The notes under the pieces: model-generated
What the model was told of the DNA's origin: nothing
Databases searched by the model: none
Seen by the model: only the letters and a program-made list of their open reading frames with translations
Translations under genes and position numbers: made by a program
Source of the DNA: Salinarchaeum sp. Harcht-Bsk1
GTDB lineage: Archaea > Halobacteriota > Halobacteria > Halobacteriales > Salinarchaeaceae
Reading direction: 5' to 3'
Length of the DNA: 64,000 nucleotides
NCBI RefSeq assembly: GCF_000403645.1
Contig: NC_021313.1
Location: forward strand, 2,127,014 to 2,191,013
Shown here: positions 24,350-34,251 of the stretch, piece after piece
How the letters are laid out: every line of letters starts with the position of its first letter
Position numbering within the stretch: the first letter of the stretch is position 1

Positions 24350-24724
24350 TCACTCCTCGTCGGGACTCGCGAGCAGTTCGGCCTCGAACTGCGCGACGGC
24401 ACCGACCACGGCGTCGGCGTCCTCGCCCTCGACGTCGTACTCGTCGAGGCTCTCGTAGAGCAGTTCGACGGCGCGCTCGATGTGTGCGGGTTCGAACGGC
24501 ACCTCGAGGTGGGCGTCCCGAACCGACGGGCCGTCGTAGGTCTCGGGGCCGCCGGCGGCCTCACAGAGGAAGTCGGTCTGCGTCTCGCGAAGTCGCTCGA
24601 GGTCTGCGTCGTCGAAGAACGGGCCGAGGTCGGGATCCGCGACGAGTCGATCGTAGAAGTCGTCGACGACCGCCGCGATTGCGTCCTGCCCCCCGAGGCG
24701 ATCGTAGAGCGTCTCCTCAGTCAT
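24350..24724 (-). CDS. Group I truncated haemoglobin
   Basis: 124 residues with the truncated-globin layout: TLYDRLGGQDAIAAVVDDFYDR, then FFDDADLERLRETQTDFLCEAAGG and the proximal haem ligand in VRDAHLEV (His72). The Phe-Tyr pair in the B helix (DDFYDRL) is typical of trHb1. It binds oxygen or NO in the cytoplasm. No flavohaem partner is adjacent. Length and the single start at 24724 are standard. Confidence 0.93.
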   Translation of the reverse strand: MTEETLYDRLGGQDAIAAVVDDFYDRLVADPDLGPFFDDADLERLRETQTDFLCEAAGGPETYDGPSVRDAHLEVPFEPAHIERAVELLYESLDEYDVEGEDADAVVGAVAQFEAELLASPDEE

Positions 24725-24834
24725 ATCCGTTCATTCGAGTGACGGCGAAAAGCGCTACCGGTTCGTGCAGCATTCTGCGGAGAACGCGAACGTGTGCGGC
24801 CGTGGGCCGACGACGTCCGCCGAGCAGTCGTTCG

Positions 24835-25446
24835 TCATCGGTGCTCGGGTGGTTCCTCCACGGCGAGGCGATCAGCCGAGAGCACGGTGCCGGCACCGAG
24901 GACCAGCCCCAGGAAGAGTCCGGTGAAGTGCCCGACGATCGCGACGCCGGGCTCGGCGGTCGCGAGCGTGACGGCGACGGCGAGCGCGAGGTAGACGACG
25001 AGCTGGACGCCGTGTGGCACCTCGAAGCGATCGAGCATGAACCCCGAGAGGCGGTTGCCCGTCACGACGTACCCGATCAGCGCGAAGATCGCACCGCTGA
25101 GGCCCAGGACGTGCGCGTCGACAGAGACCACGACATTGCTGAAGACGACCTGCGAGACGTTCGCGATCGCTCCCGTTGCCAGGACGTAGAGGTGGACCCC
25201 GGTCGCGCTGGCCTTGCGCTCGACGGCGAGGCCCAGCAGCGCGAACAGGGCGAGATTCGAGAGGAGGTGCCACGGCCCGGAGTGTGCGTAGACGCTCGTC
25301 ACGACCGTCCAGGGCTGAGCGTCGAGTGGGAGTGCGAGCGCGAAGAGTTCGGCCATCTGCTCGGCACCGACGGCGAGTGCGACCCCCAGTTGGGCGACGT
25401 ACACGACCAGGCAGATGGCGATGATCTGTGGCGTCGCCCGTACCAT
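24835..25446 (-). CDS. Rhomboid family intramembrane serine protease
   Basis: 203 residues and six predicted membrane helices. The rhomboid signatures are present: WHLLSNLALF (His60, Asn64 of the H-x3-N motif), the nucleophile in VLGLSGAIFALIGY (Ser117) and the catalytic His in AIVGHFTGLFLGLVLG (His173). It cleaves transmembrane segments within the membrane; its substrates are unknown. It is a minimal core rhomboid without extra domains and is transcribed in the same direction as the globin gene downstream. Confidence 0.92.
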   Translation of the reverse strand: MVRATPQIIAICLVVYVAQLGVALAVGAEQMAELFALALPLDAQPWTVVTSVYAHSGPWHLLSNLALFALLGLAVERKASATGVHLYVLATGAIANVSQVVFSNVVVSVDAHVLGLSGAIFALIGYVVTGNRLSGFMLDRFEVPHGVQLVVYLALAVAVTLATAEPGVAIVGHFTGLFLGLVLGAGTVLSADRLAVEEPPEHR

Positions 25447-25538
25447 ACACTACCCAGTTTGCGAACGCGCGACAAAAGGACTGCGCGCGAGTCAGCAGGC
25501 GACCGGCGCGGTGCCGGGCCCGGACCGATCCGTTCGCG

Positions 25539-25847
25539 TCAGTCTTCGAGGACGATCTCGATGCTGACGTCGTTGGGCACCTCGATGCGCATGAGCTGGC
25601 GTAGCGCCCGCTCGTCCGCGTCGAGGTCGATGAGCCGCTTGTGGACCCGCATCTCCCAGTGCTCCCAGGTGGCGGTCCCTTCGCCGTCCGGGGACTTCCG
25701 GGAGGGGATCTCGAGGGTCTTCGTCGGCAGCGGGACCGGCCCCGACAGCGTGACGCCGGTCTTGTCCGCGATCTCCCGGACGTCGTCGCAGATGTCGTCC
25801 AGGTCCTCCGGGCTCGTACCGGCGAGGCGGACGCGTGCCTGCTGCAT
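25539..25847 (-). CDS. rpsJ: Small-subunit ribosomal protein S10 (uS10)
   Basis: 102 residues. [43 protein letters not shown] and [20 protein letters not shown] are the classical archaeal/eukaryotic S10 (S20e) blocks. It is part of the 30S head. The first base of its ATG is the last base of the EF-1alpha stop codon, so it is translated with tuf from one transcript, as in the archaeal str operon end. Confidence 0.98.
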   Translation of the reverse strand: MQQARVRLAGTSPEDLDDICDDVREIADKTGVTLSGPVPLPTKTLEIPSRKSPDGEGTATWEHWEMRVHKRLIDLDADERALRQLMRIEVPNDVSIEIVLED

Positions 25848-27115
25848 TATTCCTCGTTGACGCTACGGACCTTCCCGGCCGCGATGGTCTGACCCATGTC
25901 GCGGATCGCGAAGCTACCGAGCTCGGGGATCTCGTCCGCGGGCTCGATCGAGAGGGGCTTCTGGGGACGGATGGTGACGATCGCGGCGTCGCCCGACTGG
26001 ATGAAGTCGGGGTTCTCCTCGCCGTCGCCCTCGCCGCTCGGGTCGAGCTTCTGGTCGATGGACTCGATCGTACACGCGACCTGTGCGGTGTGCGCGTGGA
26101 AGACCGGCGTGTAGCCAGCCGTGATCACGCTGGGGTGCTGCATGACGACGATCTGGGCCTGGAACGTCTCGGCGACCGTCGGCGGGTCGTCGGCGGGGCC
26201 ACAGACGTCACCGCGGCGGATGTCGTCCTTGCCGATGCCGCGGACGTTGAACCCGACGTTGTCGCCGGGGCCGGCCTCGGGCACCTCTTCGTGGTGCATC
26301 TCGATCGTCTTGACCTCACCGCCCACGTCGCTGGGCTGGAAGGAGACGTTGTCGCCGATGTTCATCATCCCGGTTTCGACGCGTCCGACGGGGACGGTAC
26401 CGATGCCGGAGATGGTGTAGACGTCCTGGATCGGAAGGCGTAGCGGCGCGTCCGTCGGCGGCTCGGGCTCCTCGAGCGCGTTGAGTGCCTCGAGCAGGGT
26501 CTCGCCGTCGTACCAGTCCGTGTTGTCGGAGGCCTCGGCGATGTTGTCGCCCTCGAAGGCCGAGATCGGGATGTACTTGGCGTCCTCGGTGTTGAACTGG
26601 ACCTGCTTGAGGAGGTCCTCGACCTCGGAGACGACCGTCTTGTAGTCGGTCTCGTCGTAGTCGACGAGGTCCATCTTGTTGATGCCGACGATCAGCTCGT
26701 CGATGCCCAGGGTGCGGGCCAGGAACACGTGCTCCTGGGTCTGGGGCGCGACGCCGTCGTCAGCCGCGACGACGAGGACCGCGTTGTCGGCCTGGCTCGC
26801 GCCAGTGATCATGTTCTTGACGAAGTCGCGGTGGCCAGGACAGTCGACGATGGTGAAGTAGTAATCGTCGGTCTCGAACTCCTGGTGGGCGATGTCGATC
26901 GTGACACCGCGCTCCCGCTCCTCGGCGAGGTTGTCCATGACGTAGGCGAACTCGAATCCGCCCTTGCCCTTCTCCTCGGCCTCTTCCTTGTGCTGTTCGA
27001 TCACGTGCTCGGGTACGCTCCCCGTCTCGTAGAGGAGGCGCCCGACCAGTGTGCTCTTGCCGTGGTCAACGTGGCCGATGATGGCCAGGTTCTGGTGTGG
27101 TAGGTCGTCGCTCAT
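25847..27115 (-). CDS. tuf: Elongation factor 1-alpha
   Basis: 422 residues. The GTPase motifs are intact: GHVDHGKST (G1), DCPGHRDF (G3) and GINKMDLVD (G4). The effector region [14 protein letters not shown] and both C-terminal beta-barrel domains are present. It delivers aminoacyl-tRNA to the ribosome. It overlaps rpsJ by one base. Its own promoter (TTTTAAC on the minus strand about 51-59 nt upstream) implies a leader of roughly 25 nt, unlike most genes here. Confidence 0.98.
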   Translation of the reverse strand: MSDDLPHQNLAIIGHVDHGKSTLVGRLLYETGSVPEHVIEQHKEEAEEKGKGGFEFAYVMDNLAEERERGVTIDIAHQEFETDDYYFTIVDCPGHRDFVKNMITGASQADNAVLVVAADDGVAPQTQEHVFLARTLGIDELIVGINKMDLVDYDETDYKTVVSEVEDLLKQVQFNTEDAKYIPISAFEGDNIAEASDNTDWYDGETLLEALNALEEPEPPTDAPLRLPIQDVYTISGIGTVPVGRVETGMMNIGDNVSFQPSDVGGEVKTIEMHHEEVPEAGPGDNVGFNVRGIGKDDIRRGDVCGPADDPPTVAETFQAQIVVMQHPSVITAGYTPVFHAHTAQVACTIESIDQKLDPSGEGDGEENPDFIQSGDAAIVTIRPQKPLSIEPADEIPELGSFAIRDMGQTIAAGKVRSVNEE

Positions 27116-27165
27116 TGGTCAGCTCGCGCGCAGAGGCGCTGTACCGGGTTGTTTTGCCCGATGCA

Positions 27166-27174
27166 GTTAAAACC
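27166..27174 (-). promoter_or_regulatory. TATA box of the tuf-rpsJ operon
   Basis: GGTTTTAAC on the minus strand is centred about 55 nt before the tuf ATG at 27115. If transcription starts 25-30 nt downstream of it, the mRNA carries a short leader. The rest of the 256-nt gap to hyuB shows nothing else. Confidence 0.5.
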
Positions 27175-27371
27175 ATTTCGATACAGCGTACACTTCATCC
27201 CCGTCACGTCTTGCGGTTTGGCACTGTCTACCGCGGGGTTCGAAGCTGGCTACCTGCTGGGAATCGAGTGGACCCGAGGTGCCGGGGGCGTCCTGGAACG
27301 CTCCGACGTGGGGAGGAACTCGGCTGGCAGACCGATCCGAGAGCCGGCCCGATCGACGGCAATCACCCGGT

Positions 27372-29114
27372 TCACTCGCCAGGATCCACGCCGTAGACGT
27401 CGCGAGCCCGTTCGGGAGAGCACTTCCCCAGCCGGACGTCACGCACCACCGATTCGGGATCCCGATCCGCCGGATCGCCGAACCCGCCGCCCCCGGGCGT
27501 ACGGATGCTGATCACGTCGCCAGCGTCGAGTCGTCGCGTGCACTTCGACGGGAGCACCTCGCTCGATCGACCGACGACGCCCTCCGCGTCGGAGCTCTCC
27601 AGCAGCACGTCGGTCCCGGGCGAGCCGCCGTCGCCGCCCTCGATGCCGTAGGGCGCGTGCTCGCGTCGATCCCCGAGCAGGCTGAGCTGGGCCGCGCCCC
27701 GCTCGACGCGGATGTCTCGTCGCAACCCGAGCCCGCCGCGGAACTCGCCGGCGCCGCCCGAATCCGCCAGCAGCTCGTAGCGCTCGATCGCGAGCGGATA
27801 GGCCGTCTCCAGCACCTCGGCCGGCGTGTTGCGGGTGTTGGACATGTGGACGTGGACGGCGTCCATGCCGTCGCCGGCGGCGTGAGCCCCGGACCCGCCG
27901 CCCTGCGTTTCGTAAAACGCGTACGCCGACCCGTCGCGGGGATCGGTCCCGCCGAGCGTCACGTTGTTCATCGTCCCCTGCCCGGCGGCGACTGCCCGCT
28001 CGGGCGCGACCGCGGCGAGCGCGCCCAGGACGACGTCGGTCACGCGCTGGGAGACCTCGAGGTTCCCGCCGACGACGGCCGCGGGCGACTCGGCGTCGAC
28101 GACGGTCCCCGACGGCGTTCGAAGCTCGACCGGCCGGTAACAGCCCGCGTTCGGCGGGATCTCGGGATCGGTGACGCACCGAACGGCGTAGTAGGTCGCG
28201 GACGCGGTGACGGCGCGGACAGCGTTGATCGGACTCTCCGTCTGTTCGGCGGTGCCCGCGAAGTCGACCGCGAGCGTCTCGCCGTCGATCGTCACCGTCG
28301 CCTCGATCCGGACGTCGTCGGTGCCGTGACCGTCGTCGTCCAGCACGTCCGCGAAGGCGTACTCGCCGTCGGGCAGGTCGGCGATCGCGTTGCGCATCCT
28401 GCGCTCGGAGTAGTCCTGAATCGCGTCGACGGCCTCGGCGAATCCCGCCGCTCCGTGTTCGGCGATCAGGTCGCCGATCCGCTCGCGGCCGACGTCGTTC
28501 GCCGCCGCCTGGGCCCGGAGGTCGCCGCGGCGCTCCTCGGGCGTACGAACGTTGGCGAGGATCGTGGCCAGCAGGTCGTCGTCGAACGCGCCGCCCTTCA
28601 GCAGGCGGACCGGCGGAACGCGGATCCCCTCGGCGTAGATCTCCGTCGACTCGGCGCTCACGCTGCCGGCGGTCGCCCCGCCGACGTCGGCGTGGTGGGC
28701 GCGATTCGCGGCGAACGCGACCAGCGCACCGTCGTGAAACACCGGCGTCACGAGCGTCACGTCCGGCAGGTGCGCGCCGCCACGGAACGGATCGTTGACG
28801 GCGATCCCGTCGCCGGGCTCGAGTGTCTCCGGCGGGTGTTCCTCCAGCGCGGCGGCGACGGAGAACGGCATCGCGCCGAGGTGGACCGGGATGTTCTCCG
28901 CCTGGGCGATCATCCCGCCGTCGGGATCGAAGATCGCACAGGAACAGTCCCGCCGGTCGGTGATGTTCGGGGAGTAGGCGGTCCGCAGCAACGTGGCGTT
29001 CATCTCCTCGGCGACGGCGCTGGCGGCGTTCCGGAGCACCTCGAGCGTGACCGGATCGACGTCGGTGCCCCCGGCAGCATCGACGTGCTCGTCGGCCCCC
29101 GGTTCGTCGCTCAC
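27372..29114 (-). CDS. hyuB: Hydantoinase B/5-oxoprolinase, HyuB subunit
   Basis: 580 residues starting at a GTG (29114). Family blocks include DPVTLEVLRNAASAVAEEMN, the metal-site region AYSPNITDRRDCSCAIFD, HLGAMPFSV, GDGIAVNDPFRGGAHLPD, FAANRAHHADVGG and TPGGGGFGDP at the C-terminus. With HyuA it forms an ATP-dependent amidase for hydantoins, 5-oxoproline or N-methylhydantoin; the exact substrate is not set by sequence. The start overlaps the hyuA stop (GTGA), and GGAGGTGG lies 4 nt upstream. Confidence 0.94.
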   Translation of the reverse strand: MSDEPGADEHVDAAGGTDVDPVTLEVLRNAASAVAEEMNATLLRTAYSPNITDRRDCSCAIFDPDGGMIAQAENIPVHLGAMPFSVAAALEEHPPETLEPGDGIAVNDPFRGGAHLPDVTLVTPVFHDGALVAFAANRAHHADVGGATAGSVSAESTEIYAEGIRVPPVRLLKGGAFDDDLLATILANVRTPEERRGDLRAQAAANDVGRERIGDLIAEHGAAGFAEAVDAIQDYSERRMRNAIADLPDGEYAFADVLDDDGHGTDDVRIEATVTIDGETLAVDFAGTAEQTESPINAVRAVTASATYYAVRCVTDPEIPPNAGCYRPVELRTPSGTVVDAESPAAVVGGNLEVSQRVTDVVLGALAAVAPERAVAAGQGTMNNVTLGGTDPRDGSAYAFYETQGGGSGAHAAGDGMDAVHVHMSNTRNTPAEVLETAYPLAIERYELLADSGGAGEFRGGLGLRRDIRVERGAAQLSLLGDRREHAPYGIEGGDGGSPGTDVLLESSDAEGVVGRSSEVLPSKCTRRLDAGDVISIRTPGGGGFGDPADRDPESVVRDVRLGKCSPERARDVYGVDPGE

Positions 29115-31282
29115 GTTCCCACCTCCACGACGATCGTGCCGTGCTCGTCGACGGTCGCGGTCTGGCCCGGCCGGATCGTCACCGTGCTCTCCGGCCCCTC
29201 GACGATCGCGGGGCCAGCGAAGGAAGATTCGGCGGGGAGCAGCTCCCGGTCGTAGATCGGTGCGTCGTGCCAGTCCTCGCCGAACGCGACCGGTCGCTCC
29301 TCGACGATCGCGTCGTCGGGATCGTCGCTCGCGGTCGTCGGTGGGCGAAGCGTCGGCGCCTCGATCGGCTCGCGGACCCGGACGCGGACGGTCACCAGTT
29401 CGACCGGTTCGTCGCGGGCGGCGTGCCCGAAGCGCTGCTCGTGCGCGTCGTGGAACCGATCGGCAGCTGCGGCCAGGGCATCGTCGTCGATGGGAGCCCC
29501 GCCCTCGGTTCGGTCCGCGGAACCGCCACCCCCCGGTAGCTCGACGGTCAGCTCCGAGGCCTGCCCGACGTACCGGAGGTCGAGCCGGCGCTCGACGACG
29601 AGCGGATCCGTCGACCCGCCGTCGGCGTCTCGGTCGCCAGCGTCGAAGCGCGACCGGCCCTCGGCTTCGAGCGCCGCGAGCACGTCGGCGACGGTCGCCG
29701 GTTCGACGTCGGCCAGCGGGCGCACCATCGACGTCGAGAGGGAGTGGAGCCGATCCGTCGAGAGCAGGCCGAGGGCGGAGAGCGCGCCCGCGGTTCGGGG
29801 CACGAGTACGCGGGGGATCTCCAGCGAGTCGGCCAGGGCCGTCGCGTGCAGCGGTCCCGCACCGCCGTACGCGACGAGGTCGAACTGCCGGGGGTCGTGG
29901 CCGCGCTCGACGGAGACGACGCGGAGAGCGCGCTCCATGTTCGCGTTGGCGACCTCGAGCACCCCGCGAGCGGCGGCCTCGACGGAGCTGTCCATCGGGC
30001 CGGCGACGTGCGACCGCATCGCCTCCTCGACGGCCCCTCGATCGGCGCCGTCCTCGACGATCAGCGAGCCGGGATCGAGCCTCCCGAGGAGGAGCTGCGC
30101 GTCGGTGACGGTCGGCGCCGCGCCGCCGCGGCCGTAGCAGACCGGACCGGGCTCCGCGCCGGCGGAGCGTGGCCCGACGCGGAGCGCCCCGCCGTCGTCG
30201 AGCCAGGCGATCGATCCGCCGCCGGCGCCGATCGTGTGGACGTCGACTGCCGGCACCGCGACGGCGTAGTCGCCGACGGTCCGCTCGGTCGTGACGGTGG
30301 GTTCGCCGCCGGTGATCAGGGAGACGTCACAGGAGGTCCCGCCCATGTCCATCGTGATCGCGTCGTCGGTGTCCCGGAGGCCGGCGACGTACGCGGCGCC
30401 CTGGACCCCGGCAGCGGGCCCCGAGAGGAGCGTTTCGACCGGGCGATCCCGGGCGTGCTCGGTGCCGACGAGCCCGCCCCCGGAGGTCATGATCTCGAGT
30501 GGCGCCTCGCAGCCTCGATTCGCCACGCCGTCGGCGAGCGTCTCGACGTACTCGCTCATGACGGGAAGCAACGCGGCGTTGAGCGCGGTGGCGAGCGTTC
30601 GCTCGTACTCGCGGAGTTCGGGGAGGACGTCTGCGGAGATGGTGACCGGGACCGATCGATCGCCGCCGGTGCCGGCTCGGCCGCTCCGGTCCTCGAGGCG
30701 TTCGCGGAGGACCTCGGCGACGCGACGCTCGTGGGCGTCGTTCTCGTAGGCAAAGAGGAGACAGACCGCGACCGATTCGACGTCGCCGCCACCGGCCGCG
30801 ACGTCGGACCCGCCGGCGGTACTTCCAGCGGTCGCGATCTCGTTTGCAACTGCCTCGACCGCGGAGTCGTCGAGGGGCGTTCGAACCTCCCCCCGCTCGT
30901 CGAGGCGCTCGGGCACTTCGAACCGGCGGTCGCGCGGCACGATCGGGTCGGGCTTCGAGGCCGTGAGGTCGTAGAGTTCGGGCCGGTCCTGGCGGCCGAT
31001 CTCCAGCACGTCGCGGAACCCCTCCGTCGTCACCAGTGCTGCGTTCGCCCAGGTGCCCTCGAGGACGGCGTTCGTGGCGACCGTCGTGCCGTGGACGAGC
31101 GAGTCGATCGCTGGGAGCGAGAGCCCCTCGGTGTCGGCGGCCCGGTCGAGCGCGTCGAGGACGCCCTCCTCGGGTGCGTCGGGGTTCGACGGGGCCTTCG
31201 TGACCGCGAGATCACCGTCGGCGACCGTCACGACGTCGGTGAACGTGCCACCGACGTCGACGCCGACGCTCGGATTCGACAT
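29111..31282 (-). CDS. hyuA: Hydantoinase A/5-oxoprolinase, HyuA subunit
   Basis: 723 residues. It begins SVGVDVGGTFTDVVTV, the ATP-binding N-terminal motif, with HGTTVATNAVLE, TTEGFRDVLEIGRQ, TMDMGGTSCDVSLI, TIGAGGGSIAW and AYGGAGPLHA further on. It supplies the ATP-hydrolysing half of the hydantoinase/oxoprolinase pair with hyuB. Gly/Ser-rich inserts (about 150-170) are typical of haloarchaeal copies. A TATA-like element lies about 28 nt upstream. No transporter or regulator is next to it. Confidence 0.94.
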   Translation of the reverse strand: MSNPSVGVDVGGTFTDVVTVADGDLAVTKAPSNPDAPEEGVLDALDRAADTEGLSLPAIDSLVHGTTVATNAVLEGTWANAALVTTEGFRDVLEIGRQDRPELYDLTASKPDPIVPRDRRFEVPERLDERGEVRTPLDDSAVEAVANEIATAGSTAGGSDVAAGGGDVESVAVCLLFAYENDAHERRVAEVLRERLEDRSGRAGTGGDRSVPVTISADVLPELREYERTLATALNAALLPVMSEYVETLADGVANRGCEAPLEIMTSGGGLVGTEHARDRPVETLLSGPAAGVQGAAYVAGLRDTDDAITMDMGGTSCDVSLITGGEPTVTTERTVGDYAVAVPAVDVHTIGAGGGSIAWLDDGGALRVGPRSAGAEPGPVCYGRGGAAPTVTDAQLLLGRLDPGSLIVEDGADRGAVEEAMRSHVAGPMDSSVEAAARGVLEVANANMERALRVVSVERGHDPRQFDLVAYGGAGPLHATALADSLEIPRVLVPRTAGALSALGLLSTDRLHSLSTSMVRPLADVEPATVADVLAALEAEGRSRFDAGDRDADGGSTDPLVVERRLDLRYVGQASELTVELPGGGGSADRTEGGAPIDDDALAAAADRFHDAHEQRFGHAARDEPVELVTVRVRVREPIEAPTLRPPTTASDDPDDAIVEERPVAFGEDWHDAPIYDRELLPAESSFAGPAIVEGPESTVTIRPGQTATVDEHGTIVVEVGT
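29119..29126 (-). promoter_or_regulatory. Shine-Dalgarno site of hyuB
   Basis: GGAGGTGG on the minus strand ends 4 nt before the GTG start at 29114. It supports the GTGA-overlap start and translational coupling with hyuA. Confidence 0.6.
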
Positions 31283-31306
31283 GTACGAGGGGAGTGTAGC
31301 TGCCTA

Positions 31307-31315
31307 CCTAAATCC
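31307..31315 (-). promoter_or_regulatory. TATA box of the hyuAB operon
   Basis: GGATTTAGG on the minus strand lies 25-33 nt before the hyuA ATG at 31282. Confidence 0.45.
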
Positions 31316-31409
31316 ATCCAACGCGGCGTGATCGGACGGGCGTACCTGACTGTCGTGGCGGTTGCACGGACTCGTACAGTAGCGAGTGGCGAGTTCGAGA
31401 CGCCGCGGC

Positions 31410-33044
31410 TCACTCGTAGCGATCGGTGAACGCGTTGACGCCGGGGCCGGTGCCGGCGACGATGAGGTCGTCGCCGGGCTGGATCCGGAAGTCGGGGCCG
31501 AGGTCGGTGACGACCTCGTCGTCGCGCTCGATGGCGACGACGGTACAGCCTGTCTGGCTTCGAATCTCGGCGCCCTCCAGCGTCTTGCCGGCGAGGGTTC
31601 CTGCGGAGATCCGGACGACCTCGACCTGCGTGTCGGTCGCCAGCACGTCTTCGTCCTCGAGGACCGTCGAGGCGAGCATCCTGCCGGTGACGGTGTCCAG
31701 AGAGAGCACGTAGTCGGCGCCGGCGCGGTAGATCTTCCGCACCGTCCGGGCCTGGTCGGCGCGCGCGGCGACGTTCAGGTCGTGGCTCGCGTCGCGAGCG
31801 ACGAGCGTCGCGAACTCCGTCTCTTCGTCCTCGGGGATCGCCAGGACGAGCGAGGTCGCGTTCTCGATCCCGGCGCGTTCGAGCGCCTCGGGATCGGTCG
31901 CCTCGCCGACGACGTCGACGTCGGGATCGTCCCGAACGTCGAGGACAGTGTAGGGGAGTCCTTCCTCGGCGAGTGCGGACGTGACCGCCTTACCGACCTC
32001 CCCGTGCCCGACGACGATCGTGTCGCCCCGTGTGTAGGGCCGGGGCGATCCGGTCGAGAGCTCAGAGAGGCGGTGGATGTCGTCGTCGCTACCCGTGACG
32101 AGCAGGACGGTCCCGGAGGTGATCCGAGCGTCTGGCGGTGGCGGCGTCTCGAAGTCGCCGCGGAACCACGCGCCGACGACGTTCACGCCGGCGCGCTCCC
32201 GGAGGCCGCTCTCGGCGATCGTCTTGCCGACCAGTTCGCTGTCGCGGGGCACCGGGAGTTCGACGACGTGGAAGTCCTCCCCGAGCCCGGCGGCCTCGCC
32301 GAGGTCGGGCGTGATCGCGGTCGTGACGAGGCCCGCCAGGCGCTCGCCGAGGAGTGGCCGCGGCGAGACGACCTCGTCTGCGCCCGCGAGTTCGTGGTAG
32401 GCTGCACGGTCGGGTTCCTCGACGACGCTCACGATGCGCACGCTCTCGTCGATTTCGCGGGCAGTTAGCACGATGCTCGCGTCGATCCGGTCCTCGACGT
32501 CGACGACGAGGGCCCGGGCGGATTCGAGATTGGCCGCCTCCAGTCCCTCGATCTCGTCGGGCTGGGCGTGGATCGCGTCGCCCTCGGCCTCGTAGCGTTC
32601 GAGCGCACGCTCCCGGTCTGGCTCGACGAGGACGTGCTCGACGTCCCAGGAGCCGAGTTCGGAGAGCAGCGGGTCGAGCCGATCGGTCCGCGAGACGATG
32701 ACCACGTGATCCGATAACTCGGAATCGACGCTCGTCGGCACGGCCGTCGCCAGCGCATCCTGGAGCGCCGGAAAGAGGAGAACTGGCAACGCGAGGAAGA
32801 TCAGCAGGGTCCCGAGCAGGTCCATGGCGATCACGACGAGATTCATCTGCTCGCTCGCCCAGGGTGAGTCGGACCCGTACCCGGTCGTCGTGTACGTCTC
32901 GACGACGACCTGCAGCGAGTGGAGGACCGTCACCGAGCGATCCTCGAATGCTCCCATCCCGTACCAGTAGATCGCGGTGAACGCCAGCATGGAGCCGACG
33001 AGCACGGCGAGGTAGATCGCCGTCTGGCGACGCCGCGAAACCAT
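31410..33044 (-). CDS. Two-helix potassium channel with tandem RCK (TrkA-N/TrkA-C) domains
   Basis: 544 residues from the ATG at 33044. Helix 1 (about 8-28), a pore loop with the K+ selectivity filter TTTGYG (52-57) and helix 2 (about 68-92) form the channel. Two RCK modules follow: VVIVSRTDRLDPLLSELG with a TrkA-C part near 260-330, then TIVVGHGEVGKAVTSALAEEG with a second TrkA-C part at the end (VNAFTDRYE). The first RCK lacks a clean GxGxxG, so only the second obviously binds NAD(H). It should gate K+ flux across the membrane. The frame continues far upstream, but that sequence overlaps other genes and is a shadow. Confidence 0.92.
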   Translation of the reverse strand: MVSRRRQTAIYLAVLVGSMLAFTAIYWYGMGAFEDRSVTVLHSLQVVVETYTTTGYGSDSPWASEQMNLVVIAMDLLGTLLIFLALPVLLFPALQDALATAVPTSVDSELSDHVVIVSRTDRLDPLLSELGSWDVEHVLVEPDRERALERYEAEGDAIHAQPDEIEGLEAANLESARALVVDVEDRIDASIVLTAREIDESVRIVSVVEEPDRAAYHELAGADEVVSPRPLLGERLAGLVTTAITPDLGEAAGLGEDFHVVELPVPRDSELVGKTIAESGLRERAGVNVVGAWFRGDFETPPPPDARITSGTVLLVTGSDDDIHRLSELSTGSPRPYTRGDTIVVGHGEVGKAVTSALAEEGLPYTVLDVRDDPDVDVVGEATDPEALERAGIENATSLVLAIPEDEETEFATLVARDASHDLNVAARADQARTVRKIYRAGADYVLSLDTVTGRMLASTVLEDEDVLATDTQVEVVRISAGTLAGKTLEGAEIRSQTGCTVVAIERDDEVVTDLGPDFRIQPGDDLIVAGTGPGVNAFTDRYE

Positions 33045-33067
33045 ACACCGAATCGCGAACCGCGGCG

Positions 33068-33077
33068 GCTTAACCGT
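33068..33077 (-). promoter_or_regulatory. TATA box of the potassium channel gene
   Basis: CGGTTAAGCC on the minus strand lies 24-33 nt before the ATG at 33044, supporting that start. Confidence 0.45.
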
Positions 33078-33131
33078 GGTGCCTGCGGGCGTCGAGAAGC
33101 CGATCACGGTCGCGATTCCCGGCGTACCGTT

Positions 33132-34157
33132 ATGGGGTTCGGGACGAAACGGACGTTCGTGACAGATCTCGACGTCCACCTGCCCGTCGCCGATCTCCCG
33201 ATCGACGACGTGGCCGAACTCACGCGCCGGTCGGAACGACTCGGCTACGACTTCGTCTGGCAGCCCGAAACGTGGGGCTCCAACGGCGTCGCGGCGATGA
33301 CGGTGATGGCAGAACGTACCGACGAGATCGGCATCGGCTCCTCGATCCTGAACGTCTACTCCCGATCGCCGGCCCTGCTCGGCCAGAGCGCTGCAACCCT
33401 CCAGGAGCACAGCGGCGGCCGATTCCGGCTCGGCATCGGCCCGAGCGGCCCGATCCTCATCGAAGGCTGGCACGGCGTCGACTTCGAGCGACCGCTCCGG
33501 CGAACCCGCGAGGCCCTCGAGATCATCCGCGCCGTCACCGCCGGCGAGACGGTGAACTACGACGGCGACGTGTTCTCGCTCTCGGGCTTCCGCTTCCGCT
33601 CGGAGCCACCCGCGGACGCGCCGCCGGTCGACGTCGCGGCGATGGGCCCGAAGGGCGTCGAAATGGCCGGCCGCTTCGCCGACGGCTGGCACGGCATCGT
33701 CCTCGGCCCCGGCGGCATCCGCGACCGGCTGGAGGACCTCGAACGCGGCGCGGAGCTGGGCGACAGGAGCCCCGACGACGTCCGCACCCAGATCTCCGTG
33801 CCGACCTGCGTCCACGAGGACGGCGACCGCGCCCGCGATCTCGTTCGGGAACACATGGCGTTCTACGTCGGCGGCATGGGCACCTACTATCGCGACGCGC
33901 TCGCCAGGCAGGGCCACGAGGACACCGCGATGGAGATCGCCGCGGAGTGGGCCAACGGCAACAAGAAGGAGGCCGCCGCGCTCGTCTCCGACGACATCCT
34001 CGACGAGTTCGCCGCGGCCGGCACCCGCGAGGAAGCCCGCGCCGACCTGCAGCGCTTCACCGAGATCGACGGTGTCGACGCCGTCTCGATCGGCTTCCCC
34101 CACCGCGCCTCGCTCGACCGGGTGCGGGACACGCTCCACGCGCTCGCCCCCGAGTGA
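33132..34157 (+). CDS. F420-dependent LLM-class oxidoreductase
   Basis: 341 residues of the luciferase-like TIM barrel. RSERLGYDFVWQPETWG, TDEIGIGSSILNVYSRSPALLGQ, GRFRLGIGPSGPILIEGWHG, REALEIIRAVTAGE and GRFADGWHGIVLGPGG are the diagnostic blocks. This haloarchaeal subgroup (I believe TIGR04024) uses coenzyme F420; the substrate is unknown. The ATG at 33132 gives MGFGTKRTFVTDLDVHLPV. It is divergent from the K+ channel gene across 87 nt, so their promoters overlap. A dispersed structured element follows it. Confidence 0.9.
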   Translation: MGFGTKRTFVTDLDVHLPVADLPIDDVAELTRRSERLGYDFVWQPETWGSNGVAAMTVMAERTDEIGIGSSILNVYSRSPALLGQSAATLQEHSGGRFRLGIGPSGPILIEGWHGVDFERPLRRTREALEIIRAVTAGETVNYDGDVFSLSGFRFRSEPPADAPPVDVAAMGPKGVEMAGRFADGWHGIVLGPGGIRDRLEDLERGAELGDRSPDDVRTQISVPTCVHEDGDRARDLVREHMAFYVGGMGTYYRDALARQGHEDTAMEIAAEWANGNKKEAAALVSDDILDEFAAAGTREEARADLQRFTEIDGVDAVSIGFPHRASLDRVRDTLHALAPE

Positions 34158-34251
34158 TCGACGCCACCGCGGCGCCATCTGCCGGGGCGAAGGTCGCCTG
34201 CGCAATCCACCGGGGTGTCGTGAGCCTGGACCAGCCTCCATCGGGTGGGAC

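Noticed and set aside
24298-25860. A 520-codon plus-strand frame across the globin, rhomboid and rpsJ genes
   Set aside because: It spans three well-identified genes on the other strand and translates to Arg-rich sequence.
27279-29255. A 658-codon plus-strand frame over hyuB
   Set aside because: It is the antisense shadow of hyuB, whose family motifs are clear. The shadow has no recognisable domain.
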